A model generated the notes under the pieces. The model saw only the letters and a program-made list of their open reading frames with translations. It was not told the origin of the DNA and searched no databases. Positions 31,872-41,560 of a stretch of 64,000 bases of DNA are shown piece by piece. Both the position numbers and the translations under genes were made by a program. The stretch is from Flavobacteriales bacterium (GTDB lineage Bacteria; Bacteroidota; Bacteroidia; NS11-12g; UBA9320). Each line of letters starts with the position of its first letter. The first letter of the stretch is position 1. Location of the stretch: positions 314,160 through 378,159 of the forward strand of contig JACJZV010000003.1 in the NCBI GenBank assembly GCA_020635395.1, in the 5' to 3' direction.

Positions 31872-32357
31872 ATGACTCCTCGAATAGAAATTTTTCCAGA
31901 AACCGTTTTGATAGGCATGAGCTTGACTATGTCGTTTGCCGAGAATAAAACCGTGCAACTTTGGCAATCGTTTATGCCTCGTCGTTCGGAAATAAAAAAT
32001 GCCAGGGGTGTTGAATTATTTTCGGTGGATGTGTATAACGATAGCAACTTTTATCAAAAGTTTAGTCCGGTAAAGCAATTTGAAAAATGGGCGGCAGTGG
32101 CCGTTTCTATAAACAAACGTGTTCCCGATGGAATGAAAAGCCTATTAATTCCAAAAGGAGAATATGCTGTGTTTCACTATAAAGGCAAACCCAGCGAGGC
32201 CCAACCTACGTTTCAATATATTTTTGGTAAGTGGCTTCCAGAGTCAAAATATCAAATGGCTGACCGACCGTTTATGGCCATAATGAATGAAAAATATTTG
32301 GGCGAACACCCCGACTCGGAGGAGGAGTTTTGGGTGCCGATTATCCCAAAATCTTAA
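31872..32357 (+). CDS. GyrI-like effector-binding domain protein
   Basis: A 161-residue stand-alone domain of the type attached to AraC/MerR regulators as ligand sensor. Seen in IEIFPETVLIGMSLTMSF, VELFSVDVY, FEKWAAVAVS, LIPKGEYAVFHYKGKPSEAQPTFQYIFGKWLPES and the terminal EEEFWVPI. It has no DNA-binding part. It starts 1 nt after the PKD gene and its 3' end overlaps the converging TetR gene by 17 nt. Confidence 0.85.
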   Translation: MTPRIEIFPETVLIGMSLTMSFAENKTVQLWQSFMPRRSEIKNARGVELFSVDVYNDSNFYQKFSPVKQFEKWAAVAVSINKRVPDGMKSLLIPKGEYAVFHYKGKPSEAQPTFQYIFGKWLPESKYQMADRPFMAIMNEKYLGEHPDSEEEFWVPIIPKS

Positions 32358-33012
32358 AAACCATATCCTCGATATAGTCGCTGGTGTAGGTAGGTGTATT
32401 TTCTGAGGTATTGTCCGTGAGTCGAGGTAGGTTGTTGCTAAAAAATTGTTGTTGGTGGGCGGTTTCTATAATTGTTGTACTCAATGATTTTGGGTATTTG
32501 TAGGTTGGGTTGTAGTCGGTAATAACCTCAGATATTTTTGAGCAGAGGTCTTTGTATGGCTTAAATACTTCGTTTTTGTTGATTTCTGATACTTCTTTTA
32601 CCAAATACACTTTGCTGCTTTCGGCAATCACAATTTGGTTGAGCGATTTTTTGTTGTATTCATCAAGACCGGTGCTGTCTGGAAGTTCGTGGGTTAAAAG
32701 GTTGATGACAATCCGTATTCGTTCATGTTTATCATGAACATTTTGCAAACGAAATATCAGCAAAAACTCCATATACGACCAATACCAATTGAGTATGTAC
32801 AGCAAAATGCGGTATTTGTTTTCAAAATATCGATAAACAGTGGCCTCGGTTGTTCCAATGTCTGAAGCAAGTTTTTTAAACGTGAATTGTTCGAAACCCA
32901 AGTTGTTGATAAGGTCTATAGAGTGCCGAACGATTTGTTTGCCAATCTCGCTTGTTTCCGGATCCTTTAGAAAAATCTTGGCATTTACCTTAAAGTTTAC
33001 CTGAAACTCCAT
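32341..33012 (-). CDS. TetR-family transcriptional regulator
   Basis: The 223-residue protein has an N-terminal TetR helix-turn-helix (IVRHSIDLINNLGFEQFTFKKLASDIGTTEATVYRYFENKYRILLYIL, about residues 27-74). The helical ligand-binding domain that follows is not recognisable by sequence. It is divergent from the bestrophin gene and likely controls it. A perfect 15-bp palindrome lies between the two. Confidence 0.88.
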   Translation of the reverse strand: MEFQVNFKVNAKIFLKDPETSEIGKQIVRHSIDLINNLGFEQFTFKKLASDIGTTEATVYRYFENKYRILLYILNWYWSYMEFLLIFRLQNVHDKHERIRIVINLLTHELPDSTGLDEYNKKSLNQIVIAESSKVYLVKEVSEINKNEVFKPYKDLCSKISEVITDYNPTYKYPKSLSTTIIETAHQQQFFSNNLPRLTDNTSENTPTYTSDYIEDMVFKILG

Positions 33013-33092
33013 GTTGTTTTTTTAGCAAAAATAATAAAAGTCAAAATCATTAAACAATTACTTTTTGACAAAAAAGTGAAATACCAACAATC

Positions 33093-33107
33093 AATAGTAA
33101 TACTATT
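33093..33107. promoter_or_regulatory. Candidate TetR operator palindrome
   Basis: AATAGTA-A-TACTATT, a perfect palindrome with 7-bp arms in the 136-bp gap between the TetR gene and the bestrophin gene, 18 bp before the bestrophin -7 box. Palindromes of this size in the divergent promoter are typical TetR operators. Confidence 0.5.
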
Positions 33108-33124
33108 ATTATGTAAAGTAATAT

Positions 33125-33132
33125 TATATTTG
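33125..33132 (+). promoter_or_regulatory. -7 box TATATTTG for bestrophin/carbonic anhydrase
   Basis: Matches TAnnTTTG, followed by CACC, 16 nt before ATG 33149. The putative operator is just upstream. Confidence 0.5.
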
Positions 33133-33148
33133 CACCAAATCATAGAAT

Positions 33149-34042
33149 ATGCTTTTAGAAAAGAAAATACCTCTATCCTATATCTTTAACAAAGTGAAGT
33201 ACGAGATGCTGTTGGTGGCCTTGATTGGTCTTGCCACATATTATATCACTCTTGCCTACAGAAGTGTCATTCCAGATATGCCCATTGCCATTCCCGCGTT
33301 TATCGGTACAGCCATTTCCGTTTTATTATCTTTCAAACTAAATCAATCCTACGATAGATGGTGGGAAGCAAGAAAAGTTTGGGGAGCCATTGTAAACGAT
33401 AGTCGAAGTCTTGTGTTGCAGCTTCAAATGTTTTTGGCAGAAGGAAACAAGGAGTCCATCAGAAGAATTTCGTTTCGGCACATCGCTTGGCTGTATAGTC
33501 TCACTCAATCTTTGAGAAAGCTGCCCAACATGGAGAATCTTGAAGAATTTCTTTCGGCAGAAGATATGGAGGCCATCAAAAAGCACAACAACAAACCTCT
33601 GGCCCTTATGCAGCTCAATGCAAAGGAATTAGCTGATTTGAAAAATAAAAACCAAATGGATTCATTCTCGTTGATTCAAATCAACAACACCTTGGTAGAA
33701 TTTTCCAACCACATGGGGAAATGTGAGCGGATAAAAAATACGGTTTTCCCGACCACTTATCGAAAATTTTTGCATTGGACCATTTATCTTTTTACGGTAA
33801 CACTATCTATATCATTAAGAGACATAGAAAGCTATTTTGAGTTGCCATTGCTTTTGGCCATTTCATCCGCATTCTTTTTACTGGAGCGGTCGGCCACCCA
33901 CATGCAAGATCCATTTGATAATAAACCTACAGACACGCCAATGACCACCATTTCTCGAAACATAGAAATTAATCTTAAACAACTGTTGGGCGAAAAAGAT
34001 ATACCAAAACCCATTACTTCATCTGATTTCTATTCACTTTAA
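33149..34042 (+). CDS. Bestrophin-family anion channel
   Basis: A 297-residue membrane protein. The segments FIGTAISVLLSFKLNQSYDRWWEARKVWGAIVNDSR and the C-terminal FLLERSATHMQDPFDNKPTDTPM are signatures of the bestrophin (RFP/UPF0187) family. It has about four membrane segments, expected to form a pentameric channel for monovalent anions. It is 13 nt upstream of a beta-carbonic anhydrase gene, which makes bicarbonate a plausible permeant ion; that is inference. It is probably repressed by the divergent TetR. Confidence 0.92.
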   Translation: MLLEKKIPLSYIFNKVKYEMLLVALIGLATYYITLAYRSVIPDMPIAIPAFIGTAISVLLSFKLNQSYDRWWEARKVWGAIVNDSRSLVLQLQMFLAEGNKESIRRISFRHIAWLYSLTQSLRKLPNMENLEEFLSAEDMEAIKKHNNKPLALMQLNAKELADLKNKNQMDSFSLIQINNTLVEFSNHMGKCERIKNTVFPTTYRKFLHWTIYLFTVTLSISLRDIESYFELPLLLAISSAFFLLERSATHMQDPFDNKPTDTPMTTISRNIEINLKQLLGEKDIPKPITSSDFYSL

Positions 34043-34055
34043 ATATAAAAATACA

Positions 34056-34679
34056 ATGCGAACACACACTAAAGAAACGCAAGAGCACTTAACGCCAGAA
34101 ATGGCATTGCAGATTTTAAAAGAAGGAAACGAACGATTTATTAACAACCTAAAAGCAAACCGTAACTTACTGCAACAGGTAAACGAAACCTCCACAGGGC
34201 AATTTCCGTTTGCCACCATTCTCAGCTGTATAGACAGTAGAACGTCGGCCGAATTAATTTTTGACCAAGGTTTAGGCGATATTTTTAGTATTCGTATTGC
34301 TGGAAATATTTTGAATGAGGATATTCTTGGCAGTATGGAATTTGCCACCAAAATAGTTGGAACCAAAATTTTGGTTGTTTTGGGACACACCCGATGCGGT
34401 GCTATTGTTGGTGCTTGCAATCATGTGGAAATGGGCAACCTAACTACCCTTCTCAACAAAATTCAACCTGCGTTGTATGCAGAAAAATCCACAAAGGAAG
34501 ATAGAACAGGCAAAAACGAACAATTCGTGCGAAATGTAACCGAACTAAACGTTCAACTAACCATTGATAGAATTAGACGTGAAAGCCCCATTATATGCGA
34601 GCTTGAAGAGAGTAAAGCCATTAAAATTATTGGTGCCATGTATGACGTTGAAAGCGGTGTGGTTACTTTTATGGAATAA
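34056..34679 (+). CDS. Beta-class carbonic anhydrase
   Basis: The 207-residue enzyme interconverts CO2 and bicarbonate. Zinc ligands are visible: C58-x-D60-S-R62 (LSCIDSRTS), H111 and C114 (GHTRCGA). The Asp60-Arg62 dyad is intact. Length fits the family's short prokaryotic type and there is no signal peptide, so it is cytoplasmic. It is co-transcribed with the bestrophin gene. Confidence 0.95.
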   Translation: MRTHTKETQEHLTPEMALQILKEGNERFINNLKANRNLLQQVNETSTGQFPFATILSCIDSRTSAELIFDQGLGDIFSIRIAGNILNEDILGSMEFATKIVGTKILVVLGHTRCGAIVGACNHVEMGNLTTLLNKIQPALYAEKSTKEDRTGKNEQFVRNVTELNVQLTIDRIRRESPIICELEESKAIKIIGAMYDVESGVVTFME

Positions 34680-34686
34680 AATTAAG

Positions 34687-35259
34687 CTATTTTAAACCAA
34701 ACATTAACCAGGCAACAATAGGCAGAAGAAGGCCGGCAAGTATAAACCATTTGCCTCGGCCTTTGATGCCTTTCTTGCCTTTTAGGACAAACAAACCGGT
34801 AATGCTGATTACAATGAGGAGAAACGCAAAAATGTCTGATACCCATTTCCAGCCTTTCAAGCTATTGCGATGCAATACATTGGCATGGTAAAATACAGGA
34901 CGGCGTTTTACTTCTTCATAAATCCCGGTTTGGGTAGAGGCATTTGCGTGTAGCGTTGCGTTTTTGTAATAAATTTTTACCTGGTCGAAAGTCGGTTTGT
35001 CAAAAACTCGATAATCTTGTTCTCCAACCAATGCAGAAAGAGTCAAAATATCTTCGGGCTGTGGGTTTTGCATCGGAAAATGAGCAGGGAGTTTTATTTG
35101 GGTTTTGGAAATAATAAAGTCCGGATTCCAATCATCCACATGGTTGAGGGCAATGCCCGAAAGGCAATAGACAATAATTAGCGTCGAAAAAAAGTAACCC
35201 AAGTCGCGATGTGTGGCAATGTTGAGTTTGCGTATTTTTTTATTCAGCGTATGGCTCAT
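34687..35259 (-). CDS. PepSY-associated TM-domain protein
   Basis: Start chosen at ATG 35259, directly after the stop of the preceding gene at 35264; an upstream ATG at 35292 would overlap it. The 190-residue protein opens with KLNIATHRDLGYFFSTLIIVYCLSGIALNH, the first helix of PepSY-TM proteins with its conserved His. An extracytoplasmic domain of about 95 residues and two C-terminal helices follow (WVSDIFAFLLIVISITGLFVLKG; WFILAGLLLPIVAWLMF). Related proteins take part in iron/heme reduction. The gene is coupled to the CbiX-like lipoprotein. Confidence 0.85.
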   Translation of the reverse strand: MSHTLNKKIRKLNIATHRDLGYFFSTLIIVYCLSGIALNHVDDWNPDFIISKTQIKLPAHFPMQNPQPEDILTLSALVGEQDYRVFDKPTFDQVKIYYKNATLHANASTQTGIYEEVKRRPVFYHANVLHRNSLKGWKWVSDIFAFLLIVISITGLFVLKGKKGIKGRGKWFILAGLLLPIVAWLMFGLK

Positions 35260-35263
35260 GGCT

Positions 35264-36190
35264 TTATATTTTGGCAACAAATTCGGCCACAATATCTATT
35301 ACCCATTGTTCCACATTTTTGTCGGGCAATATGGCATCAGGTCTGTAAATTACCTTTTGTTCATGGTTTGGAACTTTGTGAATTCCGTCTCCGATTATTT
35401 TTACCTGAAAATCTTCGTCGTGAGCCACCAAAACCGGCATTACCAAAGCCTTTTGTTTGTGTTTTAAAACGTCATTAATGGCTACTGTTGTGGAGTCGGA
35501 ACTGTAATGAGCAATGTGTCCACACCAATTGTAGCTGTATTTTTCGATGCCCAACTGTCGGTTTACATAGTTTCCAACCGAGTCCATCAATGCCGACCAT
35601 TCGGCATTATATCGGGCATCGCCGTAGGCAATCAAAGCCAAACCTTCATTCTTGGCATCTTTAGAAATTTCTCTGGTTCTGCGTAAAATGTTGTGTTGCA
35701 AAATGTTTGTAAAATCAAGCAAAGGGGTAATGTGAGCCTTGGCCTTGGCTTGATACCGTTCAATGTTTTCAATTTTAAGCGTTTCTAAGCTTTGAGGGTC
35801 TTCTTTCAAACCAATAATGGTTGGAATATCATCAAACGAATGGCTGCTGACAGTCAAGAAAACAGGTACAATGACTACGTCAGAATACCCTTCATCATCA
35901 AATTCTTTCATTCGGGTGGCAATGCTTGGTTCGGTATATTCCATGAAAGCAGTTTTTACGGCACTGATATTTTTATTGTTCAAAATTTGATTTCTCACCG
36001 CACTATCTAAGTCCAACAAAGCCTTTCGCCAAGTTGGGGAGTGCGAACCATGATTAACAAGCAATACACCAATTTTTTTGGTTGAGTTGTCCGTGTCATT
36101 TGAATTTTTTGGCTTCGAACAACCACCAAAAATGAATAATGCTATGAGCAATATAGATAAGAATACTGGTATGTTATTTTTTAAAATCAT
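35264..36190 (-). CDS. CbiX/SirB-like chelatase-fold lipoprotein
   Basis: A 308-residue protein with a signal peptide and lipobox FGGC (Cys24), so it is anchored outside the cytoplasm. The body follows the CbiX/chelatase pattern: VLLVNHGSHSPTW (His of the metal-insertion site), VKTAFMEYTEPSIATRM, VVIVPVFLTVSSHS, and in the second half GHIAHYSS and KALVMPVLVAHDEDF. Cytoplasmic CbiX inserts cobalt into sirohydrochlorin; a secreted, lipidated form is more likely to bind or strip a metal-tetrapyrrole. Its partner PepSY-TM gene starts 4 nt after its stop, supporting a role in heme or iron acquisition. That role is inference. Confidence 0.82.
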   Translation of the reverse strand: MILKNNIPVFLSILLIALFIFGGCSKPKNSNDTDNSTKKIGVLLVNHGSHSPTWRKALLDLDSAVRNQILNNKNISAVKTAFMEYTEPSIATRMKEFDDEGYSDVVIVPVFLTVSSHSFDDIPTIIGLKEDPQSLETLKIENIERYQAKAKAHITPLLDFTNILQHNILRRTREISKDAKNEGLALIAYGDARYNAEWSALMDSVGNYVNRQLGIEKYSYNWCGHIAHYSSDSTTVAINDVLKHKQKALVMPVLVAHDEDFQVKIIGDGIHKVPNHEQKVIYRPDAILPDKNVEQWVIDIVAEFVAKI

Positions 36191-36427
36191 CCTTTTTTTT
36201 TTGGAGGCAAAACTAAAATGATTTTCTTATTTATAATGATTCTAAGTAGTGAAAATTTCTGAGATTTATCAGGAATCCAAAACATGACATTGAGCTTGGC
36301 TATGTGATATTTTACCTGGAGAACTCACAGCCATGAAAGAAAATTATGTTTTTATTCCTATTTTGTAGAAACGGGGCAACCAAACATTGCTTTTATGCGT
36401 CCATATTGCACGGAGTAATTTTTTAAC

Positions 36428-39400
36428 ATGAAAAAGCAAATCTTTACCTTGTCTGTTGCATTTGCTGTTGGTTTGCTTTTTTCGGCTAACTGTGTAGCTC
36501 AACCCGCCAATGATGCGTGTTCAAAGGCCGACATTATTACCGTTTCAAGTAATGGTTTTGATACGGGCATTTTTGTTGGTTCAAAAGTAGATGTTACCCA
36601 TGCAACCCGCGAGATCGGCGAAATATGCGATGCTGAAATTCAAAAATTGGGCAATTGCGAAAAAACCGTTTGGTATGCCTTTTACATTGCTACTACCCGC
36701 AATGTGGAGGTTAGTTTGAAGCAACAAGACAGTGCGATTCCGCAAATTTTTTCTGGTTTTACGATATATAGAACCGTTGATTGCGGCTACAATGTTGGCA
36801 ATATTTCCAAGCAGTTGGTTCCGTTGGCCAAGTTTGGAAAATCGGGTAATGCCTGTTTAAAATCAGGCTATTATTTTGTGCAGGTTGCTTCAAAAAGCAA
36901 AGCCAAAGGGGAACTTTGGGTGGAGGTAAATATTTCCAAACCGGCCTACGATGTGGCCGATGACCATAATGTTGCATACGATTTAGGAGTAGTTGAAGGA
37001 TGGAAAACCTATGGAATAAACGCCGAATGTCATAGTATAACAAAGGATGAAAAAATTGGAATAGGCAATGACAAATATACAAAAAGTTCGTGGTATAAAT
37101 TTACATTAAAGGGTAGTTCTAATTATGATAGAGTAATACTTTCTGCAGACCTCGATAGCTTTATGTATCGCATTTTTAGGGGGAAACCTACAACCGACAG
37201 CTTACGCGGTAGTTCTAATTTTTCATTAATTTACCTATATAAATCACCAACTATCATAGATAATTTCTGTAAATCAGGAGCGGATGATTCAACATATTAC
37301 ATACAGTGCATTGGAACTAATAACACAACTTATTTTTGGCTGTCAATAAGCAGTTTTGCAGAAGTTAAAGATACATGGAACTTTAGCAAAACTCCGTTAA
37401 GAATGAGCCCAAAGGCAAGAACAAATCTTACCCAAGTGCATCATTTTAATTGCGAAGGGCTAATGGCCAACCAAAATTGCTCGGGAACAATGCCCGATTA
37501 TTATACCTATACATCCTCAATTAGTGCAGATATTGATACTGCCAACTATGCAGCTTATATGCTGCTCGACTGCCAAGAAGAAGGAGAGTTAACCATTTAT
37601 TTGGAAGATGATGAAAGGCACTCAATTAAAGTAATGTATGTGCTTTATGAAGGAGACATCACTCAATCGTGCAATTTGAAAGAAATAGAGCGTTTTAGGG
37701 GATATGGGCTAAAGACTTGTCTAGAGAAAAAAGTCTATACACTATTAATAGCCCACGAAGAAAATCAGAACTACTATAAATATGTTAAACTTAACGTGCG
37801 TTTGGATAGACCAACGATCAATTTTTCTCATTTTCATCATACGGATGTAGAATTTGTGGGTAGGGTAGATCCTGATTTGAATATTTACCCCCAAGGAAAA
37901 ACAATCAATTTTCATTACCGAGATACCACGTTTCAAGTGGATACATTTAAATTAAAAGGTCGGATGATATTTCGGGAAATATATTTTCCCTACGAAACCA
38001 ACGAAGTGGTGTTGGGATTGGGTTATTCTCAAGGGTATAACGGCGTTTATAGTTATCTATTGGAAGGAAGAATTTCGGATAGCAGCATAAAAGTTATTCC
38101 GGAATTGGTTGCAGAAAATGGTTTCTATCAACTGCCAAAAGCGTGTGCAACTTACAAGAAGGGATATTATACAATTATTACACTCTTGGATACTGCTTAC
38201 CAAGATTACAGAATATGTGCACCACCAACAAATTCTTTCAGAGTTAGCCCCATTTCTATCTGCACAGCAGTTTCTCCAACCGAATACCAGAATGCAGCAG
38301 CAATAAATAACAACAACAATCTGCTTTCAAATAGTGGAGCCAAACAAGGGTTGTCATACATTTACCCCCTCTCTGTATGCAAAGACTGTAGTACCAAAAC
38401 AAACCTCAAGCCCCAAACCCCAAGCTGTTTTAGGTATAGCATCGATCCAGATTCAATATTTGCATTTTATACGTTTTATATCGACACCAATTGTAGCATT
38501 ACTATTCCTCCTTATTCCCTGTTGTATGAGGGAAACGTGAAAGCTGACAGCTCCATTATGCTCGATACCAACAATATATTGAGTCCTTGTTATGGAACTA
38601 CATTTTGCAATTTAAAGGGTAAAAAGATCTATACCATAATTGTTTCGTTAAGATTGGGAAAAGATCCGTGGACAGTAACTGCCACGCCACTTATAAAATC
38701 TCCCAATGATTTTGCAAAAAACGCAGCAGATTTAGGGCATATCAATTCGGGAACTTCAAGTAGTAGTACTTTTATGCCAATAACCTGCGGAACAACAGTT
38801 TCTATCACAAATCCAAGATATTATAATTACGAATCGTTTTCTGAATATAAAGCTGGAGAAATTGCCCAAGTGCAAGGCAATGAAAGCATTAATACCGCGT
38901 CGAATTCAAACAGAGGAAATATTTGGTTTACGTTTACAGTTTCCGGCAGTACGGATATAACCCTAAATGTAAATAGCCTACTGCCTTTGTGCAAAGAAAA
39001 AATTACGGTTTGGAAATATACAGGATTTTACAATGCCTCATTTTCAGGTGTGTTAACAGCAGGGTTGGATAGCACCTTATCCGGTATGCAGTACGTTGGC
39101 GTTTTTTCTCGACAATATAGTACAGAATGTATTCAATCACAGTTTAAATTCAGCAATATAGGCTGCGTTGACACACGATATTTTGTAATAATCGATTACT
39201 CGACCATTGGAAATGAATACAAACTCAAAATATCTTCGGTTGAAAATACACAATATTCCAGCACAGGCGATTTTTGTAAGAACGCTATTTCAAAAGTGGT
39301 AAACAAATTGGGTACATATAGTTTAACCACTCCCAACAATTGTCACACCTATGGCAACTCTCCATTCGAAAATGATGAAAACAACACCATAAAGTCAAGC

Positions 39401-41473
39401 TGGTTTCGAATAAAAATTGAGAACTTAACCAAATGTGACCTTTCAATAAGTTATACGGGAAATGTGTCAATAACTGGTTACAACGTTTATGGGGGAAATT
39501 GTGGAGCAATGACCAAGGTAGCACAACTCAATGATAAGTTTTCGTATTTTACGCTCTCGTGCATGGGGGCAGGTGAGTATTTTGTTCAGGCCATTTCACC
39601 AGTTGAGTTAAACGGGAATGTATCGTTCGATTTCAAAATCGACACTTCTGAAAATGCAAAATGTAAGCCCTATAATTTCGATGAACCTTTAGCCCAATTT
39701 GATTTGAAAGGAGGGTGTAATAACGACACGATTGACATAATAAATATATCTACAAATGGAGATTCTATTGTCTATAAATGGTTGTTAAACAATCAATTTT
39801 TTGATACGGTTTTTGACCCCCTTTTACTTAAAACTTTTGGGTTTTTAAGAGATACAAATGCCCTCAAGTTGATTGTGTTAAACACCGAATCAATGGTAGC
39901 CGATACCTTTGAAAAGCAGTTTGTGATTGACACCACCACCTATTTTCTCTCAATAAACGAACCCAAAAATTGGCGATGCGACTCCATTGTAACCTTGAGT
40001 GTTTCAACAAACTACCCTGAAAGGTTAAATTATGAATGGACAAACTACTCAATCTCAGATAAATATGCTGAAATGCCAACCTATTGGCCACGATATGATG
40101 AGAAAATTTACCTCAAAGCCGGTAATGAGTTTTGCCAGTTCTTTGATACCGTAAATGTAAAGCTTGCCATCATTTCAAAAGGAATTAGTGATACATTGTT
40201 GTGCGAATCGCAAAACGAACTCTATTTGTTTTTTCCAAATTCATCTGTGCTGTCTCTAAATAATGTCAATGTTGTTAGCCCAATACGTTTGACAGAACCC
40301 GGCGAATATGTTGTAAGACAATATACAGGTGGTTGTCACTATGTCGATACATTTCTTGTGAATTTTGGAGAAAAATACGATACGCTTTCTGTGTTAGATA
40401 CAACATCAATTTGTCCCGGTCAAACAATTGTGCTGAAATGGGAAAAACCCGTTTTTAAGCCAAGCTGGAGCGACGGTTCTAAACAACAACAATTGAAAGT
40501 TAACCATGCCGGACATTATCAATTGAAGGCTGATTTGCCCTACTGCCTTTATCTGAACTATGATGTTGAAGTTGAACAGAAAAATAGAGACACTTCACTG
40601 TTTTTCGATACTTTAAGGCTATGCAATCATGCTGAAAACTATTTGCTTACGCCAGACTCACTCCCCAATTACTTGTGGAATACAGGCGATACATTTTCGT
40701 CAATTGCGGTAAGCAAAGCGGGTAATTTTAGTATGCAAAGTTTAATTGATTTATGCACTATTTCGGAGTACCGATTTGCCGTTTACAACGATAGCGTTCC
40801 GAATAAATTTTTAACTGACACTGTTGTCTGTGCTGGTAATATTTTTGATTTTAACCCGAAAATAAACAATTACGAAATACGATATTTAAGTCCTAACAAT
40901 CCAATAATTCCAACCAAGAAAACCGTGTTAATTGCAACTATTGGTCTTAATGCATGTGAAGCATCTGACACGGCAGTGCTATCAGTTATTCCCATAAATA
41001 GCCACAGATACATAATGAAACATTGTTTTGAAGATAGTTTGTTGACACTGGACGCAGGGCAAGCTCAAGCCTATTTGTGGAAAGAAGATTTGTCAACCAA
41101 CAGATATTTATTGGTATATGATTTCGGTCTGTACACAGTTTTTAAAGAAACCAATGCAGGATGCACCGACACTTCTTCCTTTAACATTTTGTCTGATTGT
41201 GCAATAAAAGTATATATCCCAAATTCATTTTCTCCCAACGACGATGGTCTAAACAGTACGTATGGGCCAATCGTTTATCATAATTTCGATAGATTTGAAA
41301 TGAGCATTTACAACCGTTGGGGTGAAAAAATATTCGAAACCAAAGACAGTGAAAATTGGAATGGAATGTATTTGGGAGAACTTGTTCAGCCCGGTTTGTA
41401 TTTAGGGCTAATTGAAATTGTTTCGGGAGAGACAATTTATCGATATTCCACCGAAATTTTATTGGTAAGATAA
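36428..41473 (+). CDS. Giant secreted protein with T9SS type B sorting domain, 1681 residues
   Basis: The signal peptide ends at CVAQ. The body consists of repeated beta-sandwich modules with a recurring W-Y-x-F / W-F-x-F strand followed by a Cys (VWYAFYIA, SWYKFTLKG, IWFTFTVSG, SWFRIKIEN), many extra cysteines, and later PKD/Ig-like modules with VLDTTSICPGQTIVLKW. The C-terminus (YIPNSFSPNDDGLNSTYGP, MSIYNRWGEKIFETKD, WNGMYLGE) is the type B sorting domain. It is an exported cell-surface protein. The gene stands alone, and no enzyme domain is seen. Confidence 0.88.
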   Translation: MKKQIFTLSVAFAVGLLFSANCVAQPANDACSKADIITVSSNGFDTGIFVGSKVDVTHATREIGEICDAEIQKLGNCEKTVWYAFYIATTRNVEVSLKQQDSAIPQIFSGFTIYRTVDCGYNVGNISKQLVPLAKFGKSGNACLKSGYYFVQVASKSKAKGELWVEVNISKPAYDVADDHNVAYDLGVVEGWKTYGINAECHSITKDEKIGIGNDKYTKSSWYKFTLKGSSNYDRVILSADLDSFMYRIFRGKPTTDSLRGSSNFSLIYLYKSPTIIDNFCKSGADDSTYYIQCIGTNNTTYFWLSISSFAEVKDTWNFSKTPLRMSPKARTNLTQVHHFNCEGLMANQNCSGTMPDYYTYTSSISADIDTANYAAYMLLDCQEEGELTIYLEDDERHSIKVMYVLYEGDITQSCNLKEIERFRGYGLKTCLEKKVYTLLIAHEENQNYYKYVKLNVRLDRPTINFSHFHHTDVEFVGRVDPDLNIYPQGKTINFHYRDTTFQVDTFKLKGRMIFREIYFPYETNEVVLGLGYSQGYNGVYSYLLEGRISDSSIKVIPELVAENGFYQLPKACATYKKGYYTIITLLDTAYQDYRICAPPTNSFRVSPISICTAVSPTEYQNAAAINNNNNLLSNSGAKQGLSYIYPLSVCKDCSTKTNLKPQTPSCFRYSIDPDSIFAFYTFYIDTNCSITIPPYSLLYEGNVKADSSIMLDTNNILSPCYGTTFCNLKGKKIYTIIVSLRLGKDPWTVTATPLIKSPNDFAKNAADLGHINSGTSSSSTFMPITCGTTVSITNPRYYNYESFSEYKAGEIAQVQGNESINTASNSNRGNIWFTFTVSGSTDITLNVNSLLPLCKEKITVWKYTGFYNASFSGVLTAGLDSTLSGMQYVGVFSRQYSTECIQSQFKFSNIGCVDTRYFVIIDYSTIGNEYKLKISSVENTQYSSTGDFCKNAISKVVNKLGTYSLTTPNNCHTYGNSPFENDENNTIKSSWFRIKIENLTKCDLSISYTGNVSITGYNVYGGNCGAMTKVAQLNDKFSYFTLSCMGAGEYFVQAISPVELNGNVSFDFKIDTSENAKCKPYNFDEPLAQFDLKGGCNNDTIDIINISTNGDSIVYKWLLNNQFFDTVFDPLLLKTFGFLRDTNALKLIVLNTESMVADTFEKQFVIDTTTYFLSINEPKNWRCDSIVTLSVSTNYPERLNYEWTNYSISDKYAEMPTYWPRYDEKIYLKAGNEFCQFFDTVNVKLAIISKGISDTLLCESQNELYLFFPNSSVLSLNNVNVVSPIRLTEPGEYVVRQYTGGCHYVDTFLVNFGEKYDTLSVLDTTSICPGQTIVLKWEKPVFKPSWSDGSKQQQLKVNHAGHYQLKADLPYCLYLNYDVEVEQKNRDTSLFFDTLRLCNHAENYLLTPDSLPNYLWNTGDTFSSIAVSKAGNFSMQSLIDLCTISEYRFAVYNDSVPNKFLTDTVVCAGNIFDFNPKINNYEIRYLSPNNPIIPTKKTVLIATIGLNACEASDTAVLSVIPINSHRYIMKHCFEDSLLTLDAGQAQAYLWKEDLSTNRYLLVYDFGLYTVFKETNAGCTDTSSFNILSDCAIKVYIPNSFSPNDDGLNSTYGPIVYHNFDRFEMSIYNRWGEKIFETKDSENWNGMYLGELVQPGLYLGLIEIVSGETIYRYSTEILLVR

Positions 41474-41560
41474 AAGCACGGCTATCTTTTCAGCTTCTCC
41501 AAATGCCGCTTGGCTTTGTTTCGCATTTTTGCCGGTTTTATTTGGCTTTTTAATTTGGTT

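Noticed and set aside
41474..41560. Tiny basic reading frame (MRNKAKRHLEKLKR) on the minus strand after the aldose-epimerase gene
   Set aside because: Only 14 codons from the ATG, with no upstream start; too little support.
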